A stretch of DNA of 64,000 bases from Wuchereria bancrofti (Eukaryota > Nematoda > Chromadorea > Rhabditida > Onchocercidae), in the NCBI GenBank assembly GCA_005281725.1, contig SSBO01000007.1, positions 812,402 to 876,401 of the forward strand, read 5' to 3'. Below the pieces are notes generated by a model. The model did not search any database. It saw only the letters and a list, made by a program, of their open reading frames with translations, and was not told the DNA's origin. A program made the position numbers and the translations under genes. Position 1 is the first letter of the stretch; each line of letters starts with the position of its first letter. Positions 11,811 through 25,420 of this stretch are shown piece after piece.

Positions 11811-14800
11811 ATGAAAGAGATGCATACTACGGAACGTGTAGTCCGGAATTGGATAGATGAAAATGAAGAATGTATGAAGTCATTGTGGTTGCGTAGGGAT
11901 GGCTTTTCAGGTTTATTTTAAAGCAGTATGATTTCATGATAAAATACTTTTTCAATTTCAGAATTTTATTCGGAATTCAGAATTTAATTTATCATCCTGG
12001 TTTTTAATTTAAAAAGAAAAAAAAGAATGGAATTTCATCAGTTGAAGTGAAAGATCCAAAATTATGTGAACCATTCGCAAAACAAAAAAAAAAGGCATTT
12101 GAAAAATGGATTTTGAAAAACAATTCAAACTGTACTTTCAATGTATGTCATTAGTAGTTGGATCTGTTGCTGGTGGCCTAAATAGCAAAAGATTGTACAG
12201 CTAATATTTACAATTAATATTGCATACCAAATTAGGTTCACTGCTAATCCATTAGCGAGCTACATGAAAAGTTTTTCTTGATAATTGAAATTATAATGTG
12301 ATCTTTGACATCCTAGCAAGGGCAAAGATAATTTTCCTAACTACATTTTTTTTCTTAATTGAGAAGATCTAGTGAAGGTTGAATAGCTAATAATTCATTG
12401 TATTTCTAGGAACATATTTTTCTTTAGTTTTTTTTCTTAAATTAAGCTTTCATAAAATATCTTCCAATACACAAATAGATTTTTTAAATTGCAGTCCATT
12501 TGATGGCAAGGACGAAAGAGCCACCTGTAAGCTTGCTTTTGCCTCTTGATAGCTGCTTCGATGTGCGCATTTTGCGAATCGATTATGCTCATGGATTTGT
12601 TTTTGTGCGCCCGTTGGCGGAAGATGATCATTATGAGGAACTGCAACAGAAACTGATAAAACATTCATCGACAGAACATATCAGAGCAGGAAATTTGAAT
12701 GAAAGTATGTTGATTGTTGTGATTGAAATAGATAACATTTTCGGGAGTATTCTTTTTCTTCAAATTAGTTTATGCAAACAAAATGGAAATATTCAGCAAC
12801 GGTTTTGAGATTTTTAGATACAATGTATTTGGTATCTAACAACGATGGTATATTTCGTGGAATTCTTATAGGTCAGCCATCAACGATGAACTTAGTAAGT
12901 TTTAAACATTCCGAATTAACATGTAGAGATTACGGGCTGTATTTATCTTTCCTGAATAGTTTATGTGGAAGTAGCTGAGAACAGTATAAACGATACCTTT
13001 TTCTTAATAGTTAACACTCACTTATCTGCCTGTAACATCCGTGAAAAGGAAAAATTATTTTTTATTTTTGAATGAATTTTCGAAATATAATGTTATTTGA
13101 CAAGGAATTTATGATTCTCCATGCAACGATTTCAAAATGGCTAAATAGCCGAATATTTCAGAAGTAATAATCAAAAAACGATAGTGCGACTCTTTTTTCA
13201 GTGAAGTCAAATTTTCAATCTTTCTACTTATAGTTTTATGGAGTTGATGTTGGTGAAATGAAATTTGTGGATACACAAGGTATCTTCCAGCTCCCTGCTG
13301 ATCTTCAGTCAATTCCGCCACTTTGCTTTTGCGGTATATTACCCAGTTGCACAACAAGCCCTGGTCACATAGATCTTTTATCAATAAATGAGAACAACAT
13401 TTGTTTGTGCAAAATATGTAAGTGAATGAAAAATTTCATTGATATAATAAGAAGCATCTTGTCCGAGCAAGAAAGGTTAATATGCTTGGTACTTAAATTT
13501 TGGTTGATTTTAATAAAGTGAATAAAAACTTTAAATTTATCCATATAATTAGTATTTAAATCAAATTATACAATTACGTTCAAACAAAATTATAAATACG
13601 AACTTTTTTCAGACAAAATTCTTCCACCACATTTCTCGGGCTATCCTACTGTGATGTATCCACCAGTTGTGTTCCTCCAGTTGTACAAATTTATCAGTTA
13701 TAACAAATATGTTGAAGTTATTTTCAAACGAGTGAGTTCATTTATTTACCCTACCTAATATTCTGGTCTTTTAAGTTTTCGTTGAATCAGTTTGTTTATG
13801 TTAGAAGTCGAGGACGATAACAAGTAATAATGAATATCTTCGTTGTCAGCGTGCTGTTCCCAATGGAAATTTAGCCATAAGGGAGAATGATCAGAGTATT
13901 AAAAAGGAAACAAATGTTTTTCAAAGAACATGTAAGCTTTATGATGTAAGTTTCTACAAATTTTTTATTTTGACAAATTATTCAGTTCATTGCTGTATTG
14001 GGCAGTGAAAAGTATCACTTGTGAAAAGGATGGGTGATGGATATTGTCTTGATTAGACCTGAAATTCTGCTGAAAGGTCTGCATTAGTAGTTGGTTGAGT
14101 GATTGATATTTACTTCCTTCTTGTTTTCGTAATTTTTTTACCAATTGTCTAATTGCACCTGCTTTGTCATTCAAAAAAAAAAAAAAAACTGCCTAGGCCT
14201 TAAGAAAGAAGATTTCATGATCTGGTAGACAGCGATCAAAATAGCTTATTGTCATGCGATAGAAACTCCTATCCTAAACTATCCAATTCCTCATTCAAGA
14301 CCGATAAGTTCTACAAACTATATTGCATTCCGAAATCTATAGATAGTTTCTCGAAGTTATAGTGCAACAGAGTTCGTTGTAATTGTCACGGCGACTTTTT
14401 GTTCATTGTACACTTCATGAGTTGATGAAATAAACCAAACCAACCTTTTTAATTTTTTGTTTCCGTGATTCTATTGTCAATTATCCTCGGAGATTCATTT
14501 AATTTTGTAGCAGTTTGTCAAAGGAGGCAGTAATGGTACATGCACTGAAGTGGGAGATTTTACTTTTAAACCTTACAGCGTCAAATTGCCATCTCAGGTA
14601 AGAGCAATTGTGACCGCAAAAATCCGACGTAATGTTTATTGGATGCGAGATGCAGACATCTTGTCTATTTTAGCTGAGGTAAAGACTAATAGCCTACTAC
14701 TGTATTTATTATATTTAAAGCAATACATCATTATTTTATGGGCAGCATTTTTTGTTTTCAGTTAATTAAATTTATTGCTAGTCAATAAAGTTGTAATTAA

Positions 14801-17800
14801 ACAAATGTTTATCGAGAAATGTTTTCTTTAAGGAAGGTTGTTAATAATAATAGTAATAATAGTGTTAATAAAGAATAATAGATCCTAATTTCATTTCAGT
14901 TCTCATTATTTTACAATAAGAAGAAGGTGTAGCCACAATTTCTTTCTTTGTTACGGATTTATTGCCAATCATTTCAGTTCTTTAATTCGTTTCTCGGACA
15001 TTTCTTTTTATAGCCGAATTTTCGTCAGAAAAAAAAAAACTCAAATTTGGTAATTCCAGAAAGTGTTAGATTTTTCTTGATTTAGGAAAAACATCTGTAA
15101 ATCATTAAATTCTAATGCCGAAGTTTCAACTGCATGATATCGCATCGAATGTATAATACTTTTGAAATTAACTGAAAATTCTTTAAATAGAATTTGGTTG
15201 ATCCGGGAAAACATTCCAAATACAAATCGGTTAATTCAGTGGATATGCATAACGAGATGTGTTGTATGGTACGGTTGGCAAGACCATTTCGAAAGCACAC
15301 TCCATACAATCAATTTTCCATTTACCGGTGTGTGTATAACTTTTTTAAGATTAGAAAAATTTTCAGCAGTATTTGTGATAATGTATTGGTTTCATTTTCG
15401 ACAAATTTTTACAGAACTGATTGTCATTATCTAATGTCTTTCCCTAAACTAGTTGCCTCAAATTAATGCATTTTTCTTTTTTCTTTTCTGCAGAATAAAC
15501 GCTTTTCGAAAATCACTTTAAAATTCAACTCCGTATTTTAAACGATTACGGTTCACGGGTTATAATTTACCAAGAAAGAAAGTACGCTCAAAAAATCAGT
15601 GGCTAGATAATGCAAATTTCATTATAGAGCGGTTGTCACCTATTTTCATGAGAAAACCGATACTTGTTTGGCATATCTTGTTGATTTTGGTCTATCAGTT
15701 GTTTGTAAAACCAAAAATTTATATAGCTGTAAAGAGCAGGTTCGTTTTTATACAATTTCATTTACACTTGTTTATGTACGAGAAAAAGCATAGTAATTTT
15801 AAATTAAATCACAGTAATTTCTGCATAATTGTCTAATTTGCGTTGGATACCGCATTTTTTGAAAATGTATTTTTAGCCTGCGGTGATACGTGAGACTTCA
15901 TCTGCTGCATTCAAGTGTTGTGTGAATCGAGCTTTGAGACAGGGAAGTGGTGAGCGTAAGACACCCAAAGCAAGACCATTTTGCATTTTCTAACTTAAAC
16001 GAATGAAATTTTAAATACTTTAAAATAAAAACTGGTTAACTTTGTTGAGAAATTCAATAATCTCTGGAAATCAATTTAAAACTTTAGAGGAGTTAAACGA
16101 ATCGGTAGTATTCACGTATTTGTATATATACATATATGTATACCAATTTGCTTCCATTTTCAGTTGTTCAGAGAAGAACTCTATAACATACAACTCTCAT
16201 ATTTGCATAACGATTTTTACGTATGTGACGTGTTGTTTGAGATGCACTATTTATGGCATAAATTGGATTCGCTGAACAATTATATAAGAAATGGAAGTAT
16301 TAAAAATTCAACAAATGCAAACATAAGCATGAAAGCTTCATCATCAAATGGAGTAAACAATGGAAAATTTGAAATAAAACGGAATAATCAGCAATGGTTT
16401 CAACGTCAATCGAATAATTTATGCGTAAAGAACAAATCCACTAGGTTGTTGATTTTTATTTCAATTATTGCAGGAATTATTTCTATAATGATTTGTCAGA
16501 TGACATATCTCGTACATTTCCCAACAAGTTCATTTAAGGAATGAAATAACGCTTACTTCAATACAACTGGATGTCTTGAAAATATCCGAAAAAATTGATA
16601 ATATTACTAGCGCAAAACTCGCTTCCTTGCATATGGTTAGTTGTAGATTTTGTACGTTTTTAGTAGTTTTTAAATTAGTCAAGATAGTATCATCGAAGAT
16701 AAAATGTAGTCAAGATGATAATGATTGCCTGTACTAAATTAATGCTAAATTAATGCTGATCACTGTCATGGAACAGGTTTCTAATCATATAAATGAATAA
16801 TTTCAAGTGATGTTCTATCTAAATCCTTTCATTTGCATTCCCATTTTCAAATATAGTAGGATTATACGCAACGTTTTTCTACTGATGGATGATCAAAGCC
16901 AACGATACCTGCGAAATTCTTTAGGCTATGAAAAATTGTGGTCATTGTGGCAGAATATCTTCATTGCAGCAGTGTTGTCAGAACAGTCAGAATCCTTCAA
17001 CACCAATGATTGAATCCATTCAAATGCAACAGTTCCAGTATTTTTAGTTCATTAAATTAATTGTCCTATCGATTTTGACGATAATTAAAATAAGGTCTTT
17101 CAGATTTGCTGGACCATCGAATGGTTTAGGAATTCCAGAATCTAGCTACAACTTGCACGGAGGAGTGAAAACAGTAACGGTTCCTCTTTCAAAGGGATTT
17201 TTCTTCATGTTTTGTTCTATAAAGAACGAAAAATTTTCTCATTTTAGTGATAAAGGGACCTCTGTTTTACTTTTTCCCACTAATCGAAATGTAATTGTCG
17301 GTTCAACAAGTAGAGTATTAAAAACTGAAGTATTAATGACATGTACGGATTTAATTTTAAAGGGAATATGCCAGAATGGAATTAACACAGTTAGAAATCG
17401 AAATAACTCTAGGAAGTTTAGAGTACATCATATTATGGGAAACAATCAACTTCCTTTGGGTATGTGTTTTTGATTTATGTGCCTTGCTAACTTTTAATGA
17501 ATAAAACTAATGTTTGCTTTGTTTGAACGAAATTAGATACTATATTTTACGCTGAAGAAAATTAGAATTATAAAGCTGTTCTGCGGCAGTCAGTTAAGAA
17601 ATTTGCAAATATAAAGTGTGACTTTGTTCAGATCGGTGTGCAAAGTCAAGAAATATAGTTTCTTCCGTAATATCAGTAATCGTACCTGTTGCCGTGCCAC
17701 TACAGTGCTCTTTAGGCCATGAAAATCGAAATAGAGGTAAGTAAAATAATTTCACCATAAAAATGAGACGGTAGATTAGCTTTTATGGATAATTCTCAGT

Positions 17801-20661
17801 AATATTACTGAGAATTATCCAAAAAGGCAGTAGTAATGATCTTCTTTTTATCATACTTGAAAGTGTTAAAGAATATACAGTACACCTAAAACTCTAAAGT
17901 TAATCTAATGCTATAATACTATCAAATTTATTTCAGAATATGTTGGACGTACTCAAAACCAATATGACGAGTTTGGATACAAACAGTTAAACGGTAATAA
18001 GTTAAAAGTAAAAAGAACCAATTTTCATATGCAAAGGGGCAAACGTCCATCGAAAAGCAGTGTCAATATGGTTAAGAAGTGCCAACGTGATGAGTATCAC
18101 GGTCATCCATTTACGAATAAGGTTTCTAGATTTTACCAGTTTTTAGATTTTACCAGTCCGTAATTTTATCAATCGTCAGCTAAAGCTTAAAGAAGAACTG
18201 TATGTTATAATGCAGTAACTATCATTTTATACTTGTTTTCATTGTTCTGTGCATTTCGAAGAAGTGAAACGAGAGAGAGAAAGAGAGAGATTAGTTTCTT
18301 TACTATAGCTATCATTAAATTAATAGAATTAATCTAAGTGAAGTGGTTTTTTATAATTCATCAGGAAGAATGCTTTCTTTGCATTATTTTTGCGTTTTAT
18401 TTATATGTTGTATACATAATCTTTAGGGAATTTTGAGAACCTTTTATGTACGGAAACTCCGCAACCGTGAAGGTAAGTTGTTGTATACTTCCGATGAATC
18501 ATCAGCAGACGAAATTTCCTACGATGAGGCAAGCTGCCCGCTTATCACAAGCAATAATGGTGATGATGTTGTTGTTGTTGGAGACAAAGTTAGTTTACAC
18601 TTACATTTGAAGTAATAGGGAAACTCTAGACTCTAAAAGTACTAGATATTTTTGTAGAAAAGTATTTACAGACCGGTGTCACTGCTAATTTATTAGAAAA
18701 GGAGATTGTTTTGGACATGAATGAGCCAGTAACCTCTTTTATACGGCTGAGAAAACCTGCTCCAATTTATCAGGTTGCACTTTTTGTTGGATTACTCATA
18801 GCCTTGAAAACTACTGACAGTCATTTATTCAGTTTACCTCACGATCTTCATTATAAAATAAAATATTGAAAGATTTGGCACATTCATTCCAGGCTTTCTT
18901 CGAATATGTGAAAGTGAGTGAGGGTGATGAAGTACTAGTAAAAAGAAGTGATGATGATCATGACAATAAGAACTGGCCATTGTTCTTCGTACAGATTCAG
19001 CGTGATGATTTGCTTGATGTTTTGGAAGAACAACTTGATTCACTGCAACCAACTTCTTTAATTAGTGAAGAAGAATTGGTAATTGGTTCATAGTGTATTA
19101 ATTTTAGAAGATTTAATTAGGTTTCTTAGGTTTTGTTAGATCCATTGCTAACAACTTTCCTCTAAGCGCTATTTTATTCATAATAATGCTCGAAAATGGT
19201 GACTTACCACTTTTAACGACTTGCATAGGTTGGGGACACTAGTAGATCAATTCGTGAGAAATAAAAATAGTTGCAATTTCGGTCATGATGTTTGCTTCTA
19301 TCCTATTTTTGTTTAGGAAATCCAAATTTGTTTTGACGACACCATGATATCCAAATGTAAAATTGCTGTTTCGCTAATTAGTTCATTTTACGTAGCATAC
19401 CGAAGGATTTACAATTAGATATTATTAAGAGATATTCTGAACTGCACATAACAACTGGTCCTGTATGGAGTTGTTTGTTTACATTTTTCAGCAAGTGGGT
19501 ACATTATGTGTATCATTTTGTCGTACATTTGATTCAATGTTTCGCGCAGTCATAACAAACATAAGCAATGTTGGCATTGAAGTTCATTATGTTGATTATG
19601 GCAATTATGAAACAGTGAACAGGGACGATCTAATGTCGATTAGTAATCTGGTACATACATATTTCAGATATTTTTAGCAGTTTACTTTGCAATCCATTCG
19701 TGTAAGTAACTAACAAATGCTAGTCGACAACATTTTGTTGGATAATTTTGGTATATCACCGTTGGAGTATGTCTGACTCATAGTCACACGACTATGGGTT
19801 GTAATGTGCTGACTGCAAGTTATGATTTCCAGAACTTATTGTTTATATACTTACGCCGTATAATAATAATATTAAAACTTTTTATCGACTAGAGGAACTA
19901 CTGCTAAGATTTGTACTCATTTTAGTCTGATGTCGCTCGTACCTATCCAGGAATGGCGATCCCTTGCATGCTTTTCAATTCGTTTGTCTCATCAACTGTT
20001 TCGAATTCAGTGGAAGATGAAGACGAACTTATAACAAATTTGAAGAATGCCGTTTCGTGCGAACACCATTCATTCCGAATTCGAATACTGAAAATTCGTG
20101 AAGATAGAATCTGCATCGTTGAATATGTTTCATCGTAAGCATGCTTCTATGCCTCTCACAAGTTGCCAATTATTTTGGTTAAAAATTTGTGTGCATGTTT
20201 TTAAAGCTCAGTTAATTTGGTGATATGACAAAGAGTTTGGTTAATTTGCTCTTACGTGATAGTTTGCTGTGCAGTTTTTTTAAATGCTCTTATTCTTTCT
20301 GCAAGTTTAAATACAATTATGTTGCTTTCGAGCCATATCGATTTTTTTATGTGGTTTAATAATTTAATTTTTCAGTAGTCTAATAAAGTTTTAGCATCTT
20401 TATTTTTACTTTTTGCAGAGAATGGATTAAAGCTATCTTATTGTTATCTATCGTTTATGTTTTAAACCGTTCGTTGGTCAGTGTAATCTGAGACCTTGTT
20501 TAGCGTTTCTTATTGTTATCTTAATTTAAAAGAATAAAATTACTTAACACCATCTTGACTTAACACTAACAGTTATTTTCAGGACAGGAGAGCTTCTTTT
20601 CATCATTGATTTTCTTAGAAAGTTTGAGGTTGTGCTGAGAATTTGCCCGAAATTGGGGTAG
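11811..20661 (+). CDS. Multi-Tudor domain protein
   Basis: Tudor domains bind methylated arginine or lysine and act mostly in germline RNA granules and small-RNA pathways. Exons closing in phase: 11811-11910, 12495-12704, 12797-12894, 13234-13417, 13613-13731, 13805-13945, 14511-14678, 15191-15327, 15628-15739, 15877-15949, 16088-16104, 16164-16444, 16539-16635, 16925-17037, 17104-17459, 17632-17736, 17937-18121, 18427-18588, 18663-18773, 18893-19078, 19492-19650, 19926-20134, 20583-20661; about 1133 residues. Three Tudor-like units are visible: SNNDGIFRGILIG with GVDVGEMKFVDTQG; YRAVVTYFHEKTDTCLAYLV with DFG; and the classic VHYVDYGNYETVNRDDLM followed by YPGMAIPCML. A small cysteine patch (MKNCGHCGRISSLQQCC) lies in the middle. 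Nematode EKL-1 is one candidate relative, but I cannot establish orthology. Several exons between 15950 and 18773 rest on phase alone; the start at 11811 is the only nearby ATG that fits. Confidence 0.82.
17787..17820. repeat. 34-bp perfect palindrome in a Tudor-gene intron
   Basis: Two 17-base arms (left arm GGATAATTCTCAGTAAT) abut with no loop and form a perfect inverted repeat. It lies in the intron 17737-17936. No terminal duplication or coding potential is seen. Confidence 0.95.
18270..18290 (+). repeat. GA microsatellite in an intron
   Basis: A short run of GA units interrupted by AA, in the intron before the Tudor-gene exon at 18427. It is one of three GA-rich tracts in the window. 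Confidence 0.8.
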
Positions 20662-21479
20662 ATGTTCCCTCATGTTTTTCCTATATCTACGAGATTTTCT
20701 CAATCACAGAGCGAAAGGTAGAATTTGTCATATTCGATTAGTACGCTTAATGAGACTTTTCGTGATTAGGTAGGAAAGGAAGGGAGTGAACTTGGTTAGT
20801 CCATTAGCGAAGGGCTTACAGCTTTTTTTGGGTTTTTTAATGTCTCACCTTGTAGTCGCTAATTATGTAGTTTGCATGAAAGTCGTAGTTCGTACTTTCA
20901 TTTGATACATGTTTGGAACTGAGAATTTTGCCAAATAATTTATGGATCATTTTGAACTAATAAAACAAAACGATAATTCAGTGAGAAATAATTCAAATCT
21001 CTGAAGAAGCGATATTTGCGCACGAATTTAAAGATTACAACAACGGTAGGAACTATATAAAAACATTGAGGACAATAACTTTTGGTCGAGTTTATTATTT
21101 AAAGTGATTTGATCATGAACAAATGAAATCATAGTTAAAATTTTCTACGCCACCTGTAATCTGTCCCAATTCAAGCTTACATGATTTAAGGAATGCTATT
21201 TAAAAATAATGTAAAAATTACAGACATTAGAATGAAGGCATATTCGGGATAGAAATGCATTTTTGTTGCAGGTTTTCTGTTGTTGAATTGCAAAAATAAA
21301 ACAAGTGAAAAAATCAAAATTCGGAAGATTTAAATTAAAAATTCACATCCCAAATATGCTTCAACATAATTCAGAACAGTAACACTTGAATATGGAAGAA
21401 TACAAAATGAGATATGACCTGTTTTTTTTTCTTTTTTTTGCATGAGCACACTGAGTTTAAATAGTTGCCCATTTTCAGA
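20662..21479. other. Intergenic, convergent 3' ends of Tudor and TNFAIP8 genes
   Basis: About 820 bp between two convergent stop codons. AT-rich with a T-rich run near 21421-21439. I see no gene; it should hold the two 3' UTRs. Confidence 0.6.
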
Positions 21480-22999
21480 TTACAGTTCTTTCCTGTCAAT
21501 AAGCACTTCAAGATCTGTTATAACTTTTGGAAGAAGCTTCCAATGTTGCCCATCTGCTCGAAAGAGTGAATCCAATACCGAATTCTATATGAACGATAAA
21601 GTTTTAGTAATATCAATTGGTTGTTAATAAATTTATCAACGATTTCGATTTCATAACAGTTAACAAATAAAAATACTTTATTGACATCATTCCAAGTAAA
21701 CATTTTTACTTATCCATGTAAGGCATATAAAGATTTAAAAATTTACCTTACAAAGATGTTCAAAAATCATATCCAAGCGTTGTTTGGATTTACCGCTAAG
21801 AATCTGTTCTACCAATGGTAGTAACCGACGATATGTCTCCTTCAGTAGTGCATTTAAATATGTATAATCGTATGAGAATGCCACTTTACCAAACGAAATA
21901 ACTGTGAGACAAAGTTGGCGCATTTGTCGTTGGATTTTTGCCAGTTGATTTTGTTGTTCTGCGGTAAACTGTTCATTTCGCAGTATTACACCCAATTTGA
22001 CAATAAGTTTGATAATATTTTTCACCACCTAAAGATAAATTTAATTATTATAAACAGTTATAATTCTTACTATACTATTATTGCTACCATAATCTTTCAT
22101 TCATATTCATTATTTCAATATTGTATATGCTTCAAGTTTATATTTTCTTTGTTAATCGTTAAATTATTTCGCTGGATTTATCTTTGGTTTTATAATTTTG
22201 ATCAGCTATTCTTAATTAAGAAACACAATGAAAGTATACAACTTGAAAGGTATAATTTTAAGTAAATGACTTGTCCTATTTCCGTGCTATTTTGAACGTA
22301 TCACTTCAAACAATCATAATGAAATCTATGAATTAAAATTTGTGGGAAGCTGATTATGAAATTAAGCTAAGACCTTTTCAGCAATTATTTTGCTGTATGC
22401 TGTTTTCAAGATTTGATAGAGATAATCAAATAAACGAATAGTAGCATCATCCACAAATAATTTCGCATTATTCCTTGAAATTATTTTGGAAAGAATCTTC
22501 TTTTGAGCACGTATAGCGATAGTTGCTGAACTAAACTGTTGGTGTTGTAAAGATGATTGCCCAAGACTACTATCACCTGAAGTTTTAGTTGTGGCCTATC
22601 AACTTTCTGAAGACTTATTATTTTCTTTATTTTATGAAATTTCAAAATTATTTTTTAAATAACAACAAAACACTAATGAACATATTTTATTATCATATTA
22701 TTACAACAAATATCTATATCGGATTTTATTTTAAATGAAATTGCTGCACTGTTAAAAGTGATGAGAAGTATACATTTTAAAATATTGCAAATTGAATTTA
22801 ATCCAAGAATAATCTAGTTTAATCAATTTAAGACTAAATTTTAAAATTTGGAATAAAATCAAAATATTTGCAAACAATTTTTAAACTATCATTTAAAAAT
22901 TAATTGCGAAAATATTACAAATATATAAATGAGAGGGACAAATAATAATGATAATAATAATAATATTAATTGAAAGAAAATTAGCCTAACCTGTTTCAT
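21480..22999 (-). CDS. TNFAIP8 (TIPE) family protein
   Basis: TNFAIP8 family proteins are all-helical cytosolic proteins with a hydrophobic cavity that carry phosphoinositides and affect cell death and immune signalling in animals. Exons: 22999-22991 (tentative), 22595-22374, 22028-21747, 21584-21480; all junctions are phase 0 and the total is 205 residues, close to the family's usual 190-200. Matches in order: AIRAQKKILSKIISRNNAKL, FVDDATIRLFDYLYQILK, SKIIAEKVVKNIIKLIVKLG, ILRNEQFTAEQQNQLAK, LCLTVISFGKVAFSYDYTYL, and the end LFRADGQHWKLLPKVITDLE. The conserved core is certain. The first exon is a nine-base guess (ATG-AAA-CAG before a GT donor at 22990) that fits the phase; another, more distant start exon is possible. 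A 78-base part of the second exon is copied in exoc-7. Confidence 0.88.
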
Positions 23000-23658
23000 A
23001 ATGTTTCATAGTACCAAAATCCATAAACTAATCGATTCAATAATAATTAATTAGTTTTTTTGAAAATGTAAACTGAAAATTACTTGTAAAAATTGAAGTA
23101 GAAAAGTTTGCAACATATATCAACAACAACAATAAGAGGAAGAACATTAAACAATATTTAGTTTACCGATCAGAAATGAAACAGTGCCCAACTTCCTGTC
23201 AACCCTTTGCATGTCAAAATTAGATCGTTGTTGCAAACAACGATCATTTCAAAGGGCTAATCAAAGAGGACAAAAACGATGCAAAGAAAAAGAAAGAAAA
23301 GGAAAAAAAAAAAAGAAAAGGAAACGTTTTTCAAATGGTATTGAAAGCGCGCGTTCATATCGAATGAATCAAATAAACGATGGATGAAAAAGAGGAAAGA
23401 GAGGCAAAAATGTTAGAAATAATGAAGAGATCATCGCTTTTATCATTGATATTTTCTACTATTTTCCTCTAATACTTGCCCGACTTACCCGATACATTCA
23501 TTCATTTACCCATTACATCCATTTACCCAATATATCTCTTCTTGTCACAATGTATCATCGTCTCTCTTAGCTTAATATTATTATCATTGATATACAATTA
23601 ATAGATTAAATTTTTAAACAATGAAAAAGCTATCGTAATTAATCGTTAATACTGAGAA

Positions 23659-23660
<2 letters not shown>

Positions 23661-23695
<35 letters not shown>

Positions 23696-23804
23696 AAAAA
23701 AACGAAAAAATAAAAAGCCTGTAATCATTTTTTCTTTTGTCTGATTACAGGCTTTTTCTTTTCTTTTCTCTTTCCCTTTCTCTTTCTCTTTCTCTCTCTC
23801 TCTC
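23661..23804. repeat. Long hairpin: GA tract, 16-bp perfect arms, CT tract
   Basis: Arms at 23712-23727 (AAAAAGCCTGTAATCA) and 23742-23757 are perfectly complementary around a 14-base pyrimidine-rich loop. Outside them the left flank is a (GA)n plus poly-A tract and the right flank a CT-rich tract, so complementarity continues imperfectly to about 144 bp in all. On either strand the transcript could fold into a long stem. Confidence 0.85.
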
Positions 23805-25383
23805 AACAATTTAAATATGCCAGCATTTTCTTTTTTGAGAGTTTTTTTTTTCTTTTTTCGATAGATACATGAAGACTTTGTGATTGCTTGCATTATTTGA
23901 ATGATATTAGATTTTTATAAGTGACATTAGCGCTTCGCGGAACATTCCTTGTTTGTTAAAAGTGTAAAAAATGATATTTTGGAGTAGAAAAATTAAAGAA
24001 ATTTGTTGAATTGTGAAGGAATTTAAATATTATTTATATTTGCTTATCTTTTTGAAATTTAAAAAAGAAAACAAATAAATGAATGATGAAAAAAAATATT
24101 TTGTTCGATAAATATTAAACTAAGAGATAAGCTTTTTCCTTTTTTTCCTGTAATCTATTGTTGTAATTAACTTCTTTTTCAACTTGGAAATTTTTAATAA
24201 TTTTTGGAATAAATGAAAAATCATTGGTGAAAACTTTTCCAATATTTTCAAAAAACAATATAGGAACATACAAATACATTATTTATTTATTTATTTACTT
24301 ATTTATTTATTATTTACTTGTTTCTTTATTTGTTTATCTGCTTGTTTAAGTTATTTACTGGTAAATTAATGAATAATGATTGAAATTCAAATGAAATTAA
24401 TAGAGGAGTGAGTGTATTTTAGTGGAACCAAACTAGAAATTTGACATAGAGATAAATGATATGAAACGTTTCAGATTATCATACATACATATTTATATCC
24501 TTCATTTCACTATTTACTCTTTAAGTATTTGTTATGAAATGATAGAAACAAATAATATCTGCTTCCTAAAATATTTATCAAATTAATGGCAAAGAAGTTT
24601 TTTGAAGAATTCATAGTATAATTGGATGAAAACCTTTTGTAAAAATACTTTTGCCTACCTTTCTATTTTAATTATTTTTTTTCATATTTAAATAAAAATT
24701 TAAGTAAAGCAAGGTGGTAGTTTTTATTACATTAAATAGGAAATTGATTAAAACAATTAATTGAAATATTATAACACCATTTATATTAAATACAAAAATT
24801 GTTAAAATTCCTTCCTGCATTCTTCCAATATTATTTCAAAAAAAAAAAAAGGCGAACGGAAATTGGAATGGAACCTTTCATTCCAGTTATGCTTTTCATT
24901 TTATAACCAAACTACCTGAAGAATAATTAATTGCTCAGATGAGTAAGCGTAAACATTTGCATTATCAAAAAAAAAAAACTCTCAAAAGACCTTTGGTTAG
25001 AAATGAATGATAAGTTTTCTTATTTTCTTGTTTCAAAAAAAAAATACTTGAAATTTTTTCTTCGTCATTTAAATTATTTTCATCTTTATCAAATTTTCAA
25101 ACATTCCATTTTTGTAATTTCAAAAAAAAAGAAAAAAATCTAATATCAATAAGAAAAAGATGAAAAATATTAAAAAGAATTCAATTTGAACTATATTTTT
25201 ATTTTTTTTTTAAGATGACAAAAAAAATTATTTGATAGGAATAAATTTGATATTAAAATGAAATGACAAAAGGAAAAAAATTTAACGGTCCAAAATGGAC
25301 AATCATAATCATTGATTGCTATCACAGTATCAGGTGTGCAATTGTATCTCATACCGCTATTCAGCATTGTGGGAATAATTATG

Positions 25384-25420
25384 AGGGAGAGAGGGAGAGA
25401 GAGAGAGAGAGGGAAAGAGA
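25384..25420 (+). repeat. GA microsatellite
   Basis: A run of GA units with occasional GGG or AAA interruptions. Intergenic and low complexity. Confidence 0.85.

Noticed and set aside
12769..12831. Alternative start of Tudor exon 3 after CAAATTAG
   Set aside because: It reads the wrong frame for the Tudor core; the acceptor at 12796 joins in phase and gives SNNDGIFRGILIG.
15493..15540. Possible exon after TTTCTGCAG in the Tudor gene
   Set aside because: Joining 15327 directly to 15628 closes the phase and forms a continuous Tudor unit; the candidate would insert a stop.
23184..23893. Lys/Arg- or Ser/Leu-rich ORFs in the gene desert
   Set aside because: They are low-complexity translations of A-rich and GA/CT tracts.
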